Shown here: positions 1-10,764 of the stretch, one piece after another
Numbering within the stretch: the stretch's first letter is position 1
How the letters are laid out: each line of letters begins with the position of its first letter
DNA from: Paratinospora sagittata
Lineage: Eukaryota > Streptophyta > Magnoliopsida > Ranunculales > Menispermaceae
Assembly: GCA_035771175.1 (NCBI GenBank)
Contig: CM069607.1
Span: 17,740,001-17,804,000, forward strand
Length of the DNA stretch: 64,000 bases
Reading direction: 5' to 3'
Notes under the pieces: model-generated
Seen by the model: only the letters and a program-made list of their open reading frames with translations
What the model was told of the DNA's origin: nothing
The model's database searches: none
Program-made: the position numbers and the translations under genes

Positions 1-503
1 AAGAAAAAAAAGGCATTTGGGCATATGACCTCTCACAAGTATTGTGGTCATACAGGACGACTTCGAGAACGACAATAGGAAAAACACCTTTCTCCCTAGC
101 CTTCGAAATGGAAGTAATGATCCCAGTAGAGCTCGACATCCCAACCTTGAGGTCATCTTATTTTGTTGAAAAGAAGAATTCTGATGCTCAAGGAACCGAG
201 TTGGACCCGTTAGAATAGAAACGAGAAATATCTCAAGTCAGATTTGTTGCCTATTAGAAGAGAACTTCAAGGTACTATAACTCTAAGGTCCGACCACGAA
301 GCTTCAAAGTTTGTGACCTGGTACTACGAAGAGTCATGGTCAACACCAAGGAAGCAAGAGTTGGAGCATTCGACCCAAACTGGGAAGGGTCGTACAAAGT
401 CATTGCAGTTCCAAGGACGGGGGTCTACGAGCAAGAAGACCTCAAAGGAAGGAAGATCACAAAGCCATGGGACGTTGAACATCTCAAGTCTTACTATCAA
501 TAG
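1..503 (+). pseudogene. Ty3/gypsy (Tat-lineage) integrase C-terminal fragment
   Basis: This is the 3' tail of a retrotransposon pol gene. In pieces of one reading frame or another I read LWSYRTTSRTTIGKTPFSLA (end of the integrase core), then an IPVEL-type segment, then RYYNSKVRPRSFKVCDLVLR and GAFDPNWEGSYKV, ending in WDVEHLKSYYQ and a stop at 501-503. This order (core end, basic linker, GDLVLR-like box, PNWEGPY box, HLKxYY tail) is characteristic of Tat-lineage Ty3/gypsy integrases. In-frame stops near 216 and at 255-257 show it is dead. The 5' part lies outside the window. The + orientation agrees with the 3' LTR at 7180-8021, so both probably belong to one element. Confidence 0.85.
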
Positions 504-1487
504 CAGTAGAAAGCAGCCGTAGTTTAATAATTATCAAAATTTGGAGTACATTCCATGCTTATCATATTTTTAGGATAAAATAAATGAAATAGCTTTTTTG
601 ACAAATGTTTTGCACAAACGTCGTAAACAGGAACACAACAACTACCTTGGGACGCCCAGCTCGACTATCAAGACCTAGGAAGGAGGATAGAGAACCCCAG
701 AGTACCTCGGGGTTCGAGCTTGATCAAGCTTGGGTTATTGCCAAGAAGGAGGCCAAAGCTTCAGAGTACCATGGGATCTGAGCTCGAAAAAGCTTGGATT
801 ATCGCCGGGAAGGAGATTAAGATCTTAAAGTGCCTTGGGGTTCGAGTTTACACAGGACTATCGCCGAGAATGAGGCTAAAGAGCTTGGATCATCACCGAG
901 AGGAGGGTTAGCACCCAAAAGATCAGTTGTTCCAAAGAATCGACATAAAATCAAGAACCCTTAACTGAGCTCAGTAACATCCGAGCTCGAATGGCCACAA
1001 AAAGATGAAAAATTGTCTAAGTGCTGAAGAATGCTTGGCTTCGACAGAGGTGGTTGCGCCGAGCTTGCAAAACCAAAATGTGCAAAAGTTTTTGAAGTCC
1101 TAATGGATGCTCGACCTCAATAGAAATGGCTGAGTCGAGCTTGCAAAATAGAAAGGGAGATAGAGTTGTCTAAGTCCTAGCGGATGCTCGACCTCGATAA
1201 AGATCACCGAGCTGACCTCAAGTAACAACACAGGACAATCGCCAAAAAATTTCTAAGTCATAAAAAGGTCTCAACCTTAAAAGAGATGGCCGAGTTGATC
1301 TGGGAAGAGCCAAAATTTGTTCCTAAGTACAAAGAATAACTCGAGAAGAATAACAAGAATAAAATTCAACTCAAAGGAGGAGAAACATAATTCCATTCAA
1401 ATTTAATAATTCCATTAAAATATAAAATAAATTTTAAAGCTCGACATCCAAGCACAAAGTGTCAAATACATACAAAAATCACAAAAA
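504..1487 (+). mobile_element. Tat element spacer between pol and 3' region, with ~63-bp subrepeats
   Basis: Non-coding sequence downstream of pol, rich in TCGAGCT-like words. Between about 640 and 905 it contains about three diverged tandem units of 62-64 bp: the words CCTCGGGGTTCGAG, CCATGGGATCTGAG and CCTTGGGGTTCGAG start near 705, 769 and 831, each followed by an AAGCTTGG(G/A)TTAT-like word. Subrepeats between pol and the 3' LTR are a known habit of Tat-lineage elements. The small open frames here show no family features. Confidence 0.6.
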
Positions 1488-1783
1488 CTAGTTTCTAGGA
1501 GAGCCCAAGATGATCACGCTCTCGTCGACCACGTTTTGCTCCACCTCGGCTTCCCCCTCCAGCTCAGCTCCTCCAGCAACACCCTCCTCCAGCTTAGTAG
1601 CATCAACGTGTTCTTCTTCGCCCTCAGCAACAACTTCTCCCTCACCTTCCTTGGCCTTGTCGTCCTTCTGCTGCTCTGCTAAAAACCTGGCCTCCTTGGC
1701 CCCGGTTTGAGCACCCTCAAATGCTCAGAGGCGATCAAGGTTGAAGGCGCACTTGCTCGTCTTCTTCCCCCTGCCATGACCTC
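1488..1783 (-). pseudogene. C-terminal part of the antisense extra ORF of the Tat element
   Basis: Read on minus, this encodes a low-complexity acidic tail (residues such as AEQQKDDKAKEGEGEVVAEG) ending ESVIILGSPRN and a stop at 1488-1490. There is one in-frame TGA upstream, after NLDRL. Acidic tails of this kind close the antisense ORFs of plant Tat elements that start with a 'putative gypsy type transposon' (Transposase_28) domain. The matching N-terminal part lies at 5594-6745 in the same orientation, beyond the LTR-like insertion 1784-5593. I infer that the two are halves of one split gene; the join is not proven, because no target duplication flanks the insertion. Confidence 0.55.
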
Positions 1784-4700
1784 TGTCGGGAAAGCTATGA
1801 ATCACCAATTGTGGAAACCCCACACCCTGGACCACTATCCTCCGGGGACAACGTGTGGAATGTCGAAACAGAACACCCGGCGTAAGTATCATCAACCATC
1901 CCAGACCATCCATTAGGATTGTTGAGACCCTACTAGCCTCAACCAAGTACCACAACCTTTCATAACTCCAACCTGTAGGTACCTGTAACAATTCTAATAT
2001 CCATAACTACATAACAATTAAAAATCACATTTCCATCATCAACTTGAATAAAACCATTCATCCATCAAAATTTAATCCAAAAGTTCAACAAAGGTTTAGG
2101 GTCATAGGAACCCCACCATAAAGTGTAACAAAATATACAAGTCACCAAGGGTTAGAAAACCAACCCATAGTCCACATGATTATCCATACCCACATGATAA
2201 TCCATAATAAGCTCCACACCAAAACCTCACCATCTAATATTTACATACCATGTGATATAAACATAAATAAAAAAAATACAAGTTTCATAATATCTACATA
2301 CATATACAAAACCAAATACATGTTAATCTAAGTGGTTTTCTACTTAGTATTCTCCTAAGTGTTTTGATGCTTAAAAACAATATAATCACGATACTAATCT
2401 TTTTGACGTAGTTGTTTCAATGCTAATTAGATATATCAGATGGATTCAACTAGTCTGTCAAAGCATGTGGAATGAAAAACACTGTACGAAGATTCAAGAG
2501 CTTTATGGTTGTATTTCTTATTTAAAATCTTAGTGTTGTAGAGTAACATTTACATGTTCCAACCACAATATGATTTGTATCTTTTCTAAAATCATGCATA
2601 TAGTTTATCATACTCATGCATATACACTAGTATATTATTAATCATGCATGCCCACACATTAGTTTGATAATTCCGCTATCATAAAGTTAAAATTGTTTAT
2701 CAAGTATATTTTTATTAGTGTTTAACGTGCATTAAATTTACCAACTTTGCATGGTTTCATCGTTTTACATGTATTATTTTGAATGTCTCAAGCATATGCT
2801 TAGTCGATTGATTTACACTATTTAACTTGTCAATTATACTTTAATCTTGTCAAAATTTATTTTAAAGTTAGTATATGTATTTGACAATTTCCTAAACTCA
2901 TTATGATAAAAAAATTTGGGTTTCTTTCACTTCACAGTGAAGGAATGAGTTTCTCTCTTAAGGAACGCGCTCCTGAGCATTTTCCCGATACTCAGTATTT
3001 TTTTATCAGAGTTTAAAGAATGTGCTCCTTGTAAGAGGAATGCGCTCATTTCCTGAGAGTCAAAATTTTCTGATTAGGGAAAAAGGAACGCGCTCCTTCC
3101 AATAGGAACGTGCTTCTGTTGTCAATGGCAAAATAGAAAAGTTTGTATAGTCAGTGGTTCTTGATGAAGGAACTTGTTCCTATGCCCAAAGGACATATTG
3201 AGGAACGCGCTCCTTGATTGGAGGAAAATCTGAGATTTTTCAGATTTCAAAGCAGAAACGCGCTTCTTCTTTGAGGAACGCGTTCCTGTGCCTCGGTGTG
3301 GTATTTTTCTATAAATACCACACTTTCTCATTTAAAGAACAACTTTTGCAAAAACTATAGAACTTGTGTGTTTTTCATCTTAGCATTTCTACAAGTCCAA
3401 AACAAGTTCTGGAGTGATTTTAAACCTTTTTCAAACCAAAAGTTCACCTACATTTGTTCATTTGATTCATACTTCCAAAAAGTTGTCCAAATCTCGCAAA
3501 ACTTTAAGAAACTTGTGTGTTTCCATTAAGCAAGTGTTCAAGATGTTTTTAAGTGTTATCTACACATCTTGTTGTGTCTTGATCATTCTTAAACGTGAAA
3601 TATCTCATCCAACATCACACTTGAAGAATCATTGAGCTTCAACCTTACCCAAGTGGGGTAAAAATTTTCTAATTCGATTCTTGTGGTTTTGTTTAAGCTA
3701 ATTAGTTTTATGCTTAAGTAAATATCTTGAAAATTGATTTCATTTTGATTATTGTGTGTAAAACCCTATTTTGATCTATCGTAATATCTTGTTTAGTGGT
3801 TTCATAAATATCTTGTGGTATCGATTCATGTATTAAAGTTATATAATATTGAATTGATCTCATAGATCAATACTTGGTTTGTTTGATTCTTGATCTTAAT
3901 CATCTATTTGTTTAGAATCATCAAGTTTTGATCATCATTGTATATTGATTTGTGCGCTTTCAACATATCATTGCTAGAATCAATATCTTGTTACATGTGC
4001 ATAATCGATTCTCGATTTCATATCATATATATTTCAATCGATTGCATATTTGAGAAAAACTATTTCAACACATCGCATTATTTAAATCATTGTGGTTGGA
4101 ATAGTGGTGTTTACTCATTCAAGATTGTAAGTTTAACATTGTTGAGAATGTTGTAAAACACTTCTCTATATTTATTGTAATCTTGATGTATCGTTGACGC
4201 GTTTATCAACCTAGGATTATACCATCTGTTGCACCGCTCCTAACCCCGCCCGTAAGTTGGTTACAGTGTGGCTTTCTAGCCAAGCCCTTGTGTAGGCTAA
4301 AGTGTGGCTTTCTAACCAAGCCCTTATGTTGGTTAGTGTGTGACTTTCTAACGAAGCCCTTATATTGATTAGTGTGTGTCTTTATAAGCAAGCCCTTGTG
4401 TTGGTTAATGTAAGGCTTTGAGCCAAGCCTTTGTGTTGGCTTCTGTAAATTGCTTCTAGTCACACCCGTAAGTTGACTAGCCAATAGTGTATCTGGAAAT
4501 CTTAATCGTGGTGATTAGTTAATGGACGTAGGTTCTAATGGAACCGACCTACTCTAAATCTCTGTGCCCAATTATTTTTCCTGCATTTGTTTATTTTGAT
4601 TGTTACTTACTGCGTATTTTATCTGTTTAATTGTATTAACCAAAAGGTAACGCGAAAATCCGCCAAGTCCAATTCACCCCCCCTCTTGGACTATAATATT

Positions 4701-5593
4701 GGGCCAACAATACAAACATCAACAACTAGGCACTCACGTCGTGCCAACGACTTCTCCGCTTGGCTAGGTCCTTAATTGATTACAATTCCTTTCCCCTTAT
4801 CTTGTGCAGAAGAACCTAAAAAGAAATCAGGGTGAGCCACTAATGCCCAATGAATATAATCTTAATATGTCATTAGTTATTCATCAATCAAAGTCATGTA
4901 TGCTTGAATGTCTCATGATATGGTAAAACATATATAATATGCATAACAAGCATTCCAATAAATAAATATGCAAGTAAAACCATTTTCAGCTCTACCTTTC
5001 CTCATCCTAGTCCAGACCCACCATGACATTTCTTCTAATTCGGGACTCTTAGGTCCAAGTGGTTGTCATAAGATTTAGCACATAATGCCATGATCTAGGA
5101 CATAATATATCAACGGAGTCTTAGTCGGTGTCTCAAAGAACACAGGGCCTTCTACTCATGTTCTGTCTCATCCACAGCCTAAACCCTCTTATGGTATGAT
5201 TATGTATCTTATCGGCATGCTAAGTCTGGCTAAGTCTGAGGGGTTCAACCTTCCCCAACACAAAACCAAATCCAAGACATCCCTCCTTCCAATTTATGCC
5301 ATACATAATCATATCCATAAGGTTTTACGCACCATGAAATAATACAAACATTATTCATGCTTCAACACTTTTAACATATGCGATATGATGACATAAAAGA
5401 TTAAACATAAGTCGGAGTTCTACTCACAACCAAGCCATGCAAGATGATGCCAACACACTCACAAGCTCACATCATGGACATGCAACACACATCCATAAGC
5501 ATGTAACATGCACAACATCAAGAGTTGGAACATAAAGTTGGGAACATATGGGACTAAGGTAAGGGCTTAAAGAAGAAATTTTGGGGTGTTACA
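1784..5593 (-). mobile_element. LTR-like unit (TGTAACACCCC type), minus orientation, carrying a nested solo LTR
   Basis: On minus the unit starts TGTAACACCCCAAAATTT (right edge 5593) and ends TTCCCGACA (left edge 1784). It is homologous to the unit at 26390-29196: both share the left-end block (1790-1960 versus 26390-26530) and the word ACTCACAACCAAGCC near 5425 and 27285. There is no coding sequence. It is interrupted by the solo LTR 2321-4709, so its own length is about 1.4 kb. The flanking 5-mers ACCTC and CCAAC do not match, so one edge has probably been rearranged. The left junction CCATGACCTCTG resembles the foldback/linker junction at 26375-26391, which hints at a lost foldback partner. 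Confidence 0.6.
2321..4709 (+). mobile_element. Solo LTR, large-LTR family subtype 1, TSD ATACA
   Basis: Starts TGTTAATCTAAG and ends TTGGGCCAACA, flanked by perfect 5-bp duplications ATACA (2316-2320 and 4710-4714), so it is a complete solo LTR. Contents in order: a region with repeated GGAACGCGCTCC-like words (2935-3290), a TATA-like TATAAATACC near 3311, several tandem units with TAAGTTGGTTA/GTGTGGCTTTCTA words (about 4250-4480), and the family end signature TCCAATTCACCCCCC followed by CTCTTGGA. It pairs with the minus-strand copy at 19463-21586, with which it shares the 5' 200 bp. Probably Ty1/copia (Sirevirus-like) from its layout; the superfamily is inference. Confidence 0.8.
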
Positions 5594-6745
5594 CCAACAA
5601 GCATAGCAAATTGAGTTTCGAACCAAGTTATCACAAATGAAAAGGCCAGCTTGGAGTTGATTACCTTTAAAGAGATATATTTTCCTAATGAGACCCGCGC
5701 TAAAGAGTCGAGCAAGCGTCAAGATCTCCATATAGCGACGATCAAGGTATGGAATCTTATAAATCTCCTCGGCCTTGGATAGGTCAGCTCCAAAAGTCTT
5801 GACAGGGCTATCCCAATGAACTGCACGACAGAAAAACGTGATCAGCCCGAGCTGTAGGATAAACGACAACGAGGAAATAAAAAGGAAGGATGGCAGGTTC
5901 ACTTGGTACCAGGGTACTAAAACCTGGTGGGCACAATGTCGACCTCCTCAGTCCAGTCCCCTGAAATAAGGAACCAAGTATCCTTTTAATCCTTATTAGC
6001 AGTTGGGTTCTTAGTGATTAAGGGAGGGTGTTTGTCTTTGTTCAACCACGAGCTAGCATAATACCAACCCGAGCAACCAGGGTAAAGCTTAAGCTTGCAG
6101 CTCAGCTTGAACTCTATGGAACTAAAATCAAACCACTCTTTTTCCTTCCATAGCACCATGCAGCCAAGAAAAGCTCGCCATACATTGGGGCTGGGTTGAG
6201 CTAAGTTGGAGCAACCCTCAGATCGAATAGGAGACAACATATGACCTTTGGAAGGGGTAGGTCTCCCTGTACTTGAAAAAGTCAGTGTGAAACACGACTT
6301 CTCCTTCTTTAGGTCTGTTCAGCCTGTCATTGCGACGGGGAACTCACATCTTGATAGTTGTAAAGATTCCAAGATAGGCGAGTTGAGCAGAAGTAACAAA
6401 AGATTAGATGAAGTCAATAGTATAATCGACACCAGGGACGACCTTGGCATCATTAGACTCTGTCGCCTCATCATCTGAAAAGATATCCCCTACTCGGAGA
6501 TCGGACATGCTCGGCAGGTTGCGAACCAGCTCACCTCGAGCTTGGCCTTGGTCGGCACCTTGGTCGAGGGCGACTTCACCTTGGTCAAGATCTAGACACT
6601 CTCAAACTCTTCTTCCTCCTCGGAAGCGTCGGGAGAAGGTTCAGAAGCCTTTTCCTTGTCATGACGAAGTGGCTGCTCAGGATCAGACTCATCTGATGAA
6701 GTTCATCCTAGATCAGCTAAATACTTTTGTAGAAAAGACATAACT
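5594..6745 (-). pseudogene. Antisense extra ORF, Transposase_28-like domain (Tat element)
   Basis: Read on minus, several frame-broken pieces form a recognisable 'putative gypsy type transposon' domain: an acidic start with MSDLRVGDIFSDDEATES (ATG at 6508), then QLAYL, RPKEGEVVFHTDFF, SPNVWRAFLGCMVLWKE, GCSGWYYASSWLNKDKHPP, KDTWFLISGDW and later LSKAEEIYKIPYLDRRYMEI. The order and spacing match the family: the hydrophobic PNxWR block, then the GWYY block, then the WKDxFFFV-like block. Several stops and frameshifts make it non-functional. It lies antisense between pol (1-503) and the 3' LTR (7180-8021), the reported position of antisense extra ORFs in Tat-lineage elements. Its role in such elements is unknown to me. 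Confidence 0.7.
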
Positions 6746-7179
6746 AACAGAACCCCTACCGACCTAAAAAAATTAGAAGAACTGAGAAAAAATAAAAACC
6801 AAATAGGGAAAAGACCGAGCTGGGAATAGGCGCATTGGGAATATGCGAAACAATGATGAGGACTCTATATATAGAGGACCCTTTCTGAACCTAAGCCACC
6901 AGATTCATTCGAACTCCCATCTCAATGATTCGAGAGACCTAGGCCGAGCAGACAAACAGTCGCGGTGTCTGGAGAAGACATCAAAACCATCACGAGTCTC
7001 GAGAATGATCTAAAGGACCCAAGTTGAGCAAGCGAACTAACACAACGTACGGGGTGAAACTTTTAAAGTTGCGCTAATCTCGAGAAAAATCTACGGTATG
7101 ATCGAGGTCGGCACAAGACCAAGCCGAGTAATGAAGGAAGCTTCCCACTGCTTTTAGAGCTAGCAAGCTTGGGGGTAAA
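6746..7179 (+). mobile_element. Tat spacer and polypurine tract before the 3' LTR
   Basis: Non-coding sequence of the same composition as 504-1487. It ends in a polypurine tract, AAGCTTGGGGGTAAAT (7165-7180), immediately before the LTR. The same GCTTGGGGGGTAAATG tract occurs on minus beside the Tat LTR at 25263-26164. The small open frame at 7169-7408 crosses this boundary and is not a gene. Confidence 0.6.
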
Positions 7180-8021
7180 TATTATACCATCAGCTCAGCT
7201 AGAGCTGATGTGCTTGAGTCGAGCCGAACACAACAAAAACCCGAAACAGGTATACGCAATTCGGCTGCTCATCTCGGCGAGCCTAGATAGGAACAACACG
7301 AGTAACGGGGCCATGTCGATAACTCATCCAGGACGGGTTGTCTCTTATTTGCTAAATCAAAGGCGACAAATTAGCTCGGCCAAACAAAAGGGTGAGTTGA
7401 CATTCTGAAGCAACTACTAGCTCGACATGCATTATGTGCAGCACAACTGATCACCTCAAAACAAGCCTCAAATGAGAGATGTGTTTGGATTGCAGAGCTC
7501 ACCCTGGCACAATCCAGTCCTAAGAATCCGAAAGAGATATACACACTGGATATGGACTTGTCATGAAAATTTTGGGATAAAGATGATCCTCCGAGAAGAT
7601 CGGAGGGGATAAAGCTTATCTAGCATAAACGAGCTCATCTGATTTATCCAGAATAGATGAGCTCGTCCAACTCAAGTTCATCTATTTTTACCTTATTAGA
7701 AATTGACACATTGCCAACTTGGCAAACATAGCCACACGGCCAAGGACTTCCTCTATAAATAGCCCTTCAACTACCATATAAAGGTATGTGAGTCACTACT
7801 TCGGAAGCTAGTGCAAAGTTTAGTTTGAGTCGATTTAGCTCTAACTTAGACGGTCTTTAGTCGGCACCACACCAATGTTCCTCACGATAGCCTATTCTTA
7901 TTTCTTTGGCTCCAAATCTTAGTGGTGAGCTCTAGCAGAAGTCAGTCGGTTTGTGTTTCCAAATCTGCTCACCTCCTCTTCATATTCATCAACTTTGTGT
8001 TGGTCAGATTTTGCACCTACA
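7180..8021 (+). mobile_element. 3' LTR of the Tat-lineage Ty3/gypsy element
   Basis: Begins directly after the polypurine tract (TATTATACC, from a TGTTATACC-like start) and ends near GCACCTACA at 8021. It contains a TATA box, CTATAAATAGCC, at about 7753-7764. The last 60 bp (CACCTCCTCTTCATATTCATC... TTGGTCAGATTTTGCACC) align with the end of the minus-strand LTR 25263-26164, which supports the boundary. The opposite LTR is outside the window. Confidence 0.65.
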
Positions 8022-8407
8022 CCAAATAACATGGGAACTTTAATACTTAAATTTTTTTATTTGAAAAAATTTAAATGTTAGTTGATAAATATTAAAAGAT
8101 CATGTACATGCAATACTTAGTTTAAATATCAATATTTAATAAATTTTATGTCCAGTTTGCAATTTGGTTGAAATGGATGAATGAGACGACTAAAAGGATT
8201 ATTTAATCCAAAGGTATAAGACGAAAAAAATTATATAAGTGCTATAAAATTTGGAAAATATGGGAAATTGTTCTTATCCAAATAAGCATTGCCACGATAA
8301 ATTAGCATGTCTATTCCACCAATTCACATCTTTCACTTTTACAATATAGATTATTACATCAATACAAGGGTTTTCAACTATTGATATTGAACACTAGCAA
8401 ATCTATC
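8022..8407. other. AT-rich spacer, nothing recognised
   Basis: AT-rich sequence between the Tat 3' LTR and the copia LTR. I see no open frame, repeat or element end that I can name. Confidence 0.4.
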
Positions 8408-8620
8408 TGTTACAAGCAAGAAAACTTGAACAGGGAATGAGAAAATATAACGAAAAAATATTTTTCATTCTGTAAAAGACTGTACAGACAAAGATATATA
8501 TACAATGAATATAACCAAGATGCCAGCTCATCACAAATGTCTGCTCGTCACTTAACTTGCTAACAACTCAGAACTAAAAATAATATTAGTTAGCTATAAT
8601 AAACTAAGTTATAGTGTACA
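8408..8620 (-). mobile_element. Ty1/copia 3' LTR (short)
   Basis: On minus the LTR starts TGTACACTATAACTTAG at 8620, directly after the polypurine tract TTGAGGGGGGGATG (8621-8636 on the opposite strand), and ends CTTGCTTGTAACA near 8408. At about 213 bp it is in the range for small copia LTRs. The polypurine tract and the adjoining RNase H end (8629) fix the right edge; the left edge is the last TG/CA match and less certain. Confidence 0.6.
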
Positions 8621-8628
8621 TCCCCCCC

Positions 8629-9427
8629 TCAAGTTGGAGCTTGGTGAAAATCAAACAAGCCCAACTTGGACAAAAGATGAGAAAAAACAGGAGATGGCAA
8701 GGACTTAGTAAACAAGTCAGCAAGCTGCAACTTGGAAAAAACATGAGTAGGAAGAATAAACCCTTGCTTGAATTTGTCTCGAACAAGATGATAATCAATA
8801 TCCAGGTGTTTAGTCCGCTCATGAAACATAGGATTGGCCGCAATATGCAGAGCAACGTGATTGTCACACCAAATAGTAATGGGTAATGAAGATGGCAAAC
8901 CAAAATTCAGCAAAATATAGGAAATCAATTGCAATTCACACACAATTGAAGCCATACTCCTCTATTCAACTTTAGCAAATGATCTAGATACAATCGTTTG
9001 CTTTTTTGTCTTCCAAGAAATCAAGGCTGGACCAAGGACCAACAAAAACCAGTGACAGATCTGCGAGAATCTAAATAAGAAGCCCAATCTGCGTCAGAAT
9101 AAGCTTGTAATTGTAAGGAAGAATTAGAAGGATAGAATAAGCCTTTGGAGGGAAATCCTTTGAGATATTGTAGAACATGTGTGGCAGCATCCAATTGGCC
9201 TTGACATAGAGCATGTACAAATCGGCTTAATTATTGTACACTATAAGTGATATCTAGTCTTGTGAAACCCAAGTAAAGAAGCCTACCAATAAGTCTTTTA
9301 TATCTGTTTAGATCATGTAACAAAGGCCCCATCTCATGAGTGAATAAACCTTTAGAGAGAGGAGTAGAAGCAGGTTTAACACCCAAGAACCCAACATCAT
9401 GAAAAATATCCAATGTGTATTTCCACT
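8629..9427 (-). pseudogene. Ty1/copia pol fragment: reverse transcriptase end and RNase H
   Basis: Minus-strand remnant of copia pol. The right part reads FHDVGFLGVKPASTPLSKGL and YKRLIGRLLYLGFTRLDITY, the classic 'R(Y)RxLIGRLLYL..TRPDI' stretch after the reverse transcriptase. It is followed by AYSDADWA-like RNase H start sequence and, at 8629-8955, by MASIVCELQLISYIL, WCDNHVALHIAANP, FHERTKHLDIDYHLVRDK and ADLFTKSL. The RNase H ends near 8629, next to the polypurine tract. Frameshifts and stops (for example after TYSVQ) break it. It is cut at about 9427, where unrelated + strand sequence begins. Confidence 0.9.
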
Positions 9428-9436
9428 AATTAATAT

Positions 9437-9904
9437 ATGTGCCTTGAGATGATCTTGCAATTCATCAGTCACATGAGGAGATTTGGAATGTTGTATGAAC
9501 TGCTAAGGGAAAGAGGTGTCAAGGTTCCAAAACCACCAAGAGCACCTGCTTTCACAAGGCCAAGACTTCCAATAGAACAACTTGATCTGCCTCCAGGATT
9601 AATTGAAGAGAGTGATTTCACAAACATTCCACCTTCAAGGTGTATGACTCCTTCAGATGGTCATGAAGATGAAGTTGTTGAGATTCCACCCCCACGAGCA
9701 TCAATGAGAAGAGAACATGTGGGTACTTCAGTCTCAAGAGGTTTTGCCACTGGATTAGCCTCACACTACAAACAATATTTCTCTCAACCACCCTTTAATC
9801 AGGCCGCTCCCCGTGCTCTATCATCTTTTAATATCTTTAATGAAGAAGAAGAAGAAACTCCCCTCCAAAACTTCTTTAGGAACTACAGACGAAAGGAGAA
9901 ATAG
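9437..9904 (+). CDS. Unrecognised 155-aa ORF upstream of a polypurine tract (retrotransposon 3' ORF?)
   Basis: An intact open frame rich in Pro, Glu and Arg: VKVPKPPRAPAFTRPRLPIE, IPPSRCMTPSDGHEDE and an acidic EEEEE run before NFFRNYRRKEK. I recognise no domain, signal peptide or membrane segment. It lies directly upstream of a long purine-only tract and the large LTR at about 9990-13680, that is, at the 3' end of a retrotransposon's internal region. Sirevirus-type copia elements can carry an extra ORF there. The upstream side is cut at about 9428, so this is probably only the C-terminal part of a longer protein, and the first ATG may not be the true start. Confidence 0.4.
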   Translation: MCLEMILQFISHMRRFGMLYELLRERGVKVPKPPRAPAFTRPRLPIEQLDLPPGLIEESDFTNIPPSRCMTPSDGHEDEVVEIPPPRASMRREHVGTSVSRGFATGLASHYKQYFSQPPFNQAAPRALSSFNIFNEEEEETPLQNFFRNYRRKEK

Positions 9905-9937
9905 CCTAAGAAGGCTGATTCATCCTATCTTTTTTAT

Positions 9938-9986
9938 GTTTTCCAAAGGGGGAGAAGAAGAAGAGGAAGAAAGAAAGAAAAGAAGT
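9938..9986 (+). other. Polypurine tract
   Basis: CCAAAGGGGGAGAAGAAG followed by more purines up to 9986, almost without interruption. The position, just before the large LTR, fits the plus-strand primer site of an LTR retrotransposon. The related element at 43533-46395 has a CAAAAGGGGGAGAAG tract at its LTR start, which supports this reading. Confidence 0.6.
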
Positions 9987-10764
9987 TTCTATTAGGAGCT
10001 AGTCTTTTTTTAACGTGTTTGTGTGATTGTTGTGCATATGTGTTGATCTGTAATGATTTTTGTACTGAAATGTAATTGCAATTGTCTTTTTGATTGGTAT
10101 AATATGTTGTGAACTGAATTTTGATGTGACATGGCTTGTACTCATTTCTCAAGTTGAAAGAATGATCTTTTGCTATTGATGATTACAAACTACTCCATTT
10201 GTTGATCTAATCAATCTATTGAGTGTTTCAATCACAGCTCAAACTATCTTAAGCCAAACCTTTAAATTGCAAGAAGAACATTTAAAAAGGATCTCAAACC
10301 ATGATTAATCGAGACTCAAGATGCAAATACTATATTTAGAAGTCTTTTAGTTTGACTTAGGATTGTAGAATTTTTACTCAATAACTTTCAGTTTGATGTC
10401 CAAATGGTTTCCAAATGTGTTTTTAACTCACAAAGTTTGCTTTTAACTATCGAACTTCAATTAGGTTTCAAAATGCTCAATTTGATTCAAAAATCTTTTT
10501 CAATGATCTTTAGAATGTTTTAACTTGATCCAAAATAATCTTGATCCAATCTGTTTTCAAAAGACAAAAGAATTTCAAAATCTCAGTTTCGAGAAGGACA
10601 CTCAAAGTGCTTCAGCACACTCGTGCAGTGGCCAGACACTTAAGTATCAAACCAGCAGTGCAGGACGCTCCTACAGCTATAAGACGCTCAAATTTCTAGG
10701 AAATTTATGGGCGAGTCATATCAGGACACTCATAAAACAATAACGCCCTCCTAATTTGACTAAG

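Noticed and set aside
1784..5593. A clean target duplication for this LTR-like unit
   Set aside because: The flanking 5-mers ACCTC and CCAAC differ, so I could not confirm a simple insertion in the antisense ORF.
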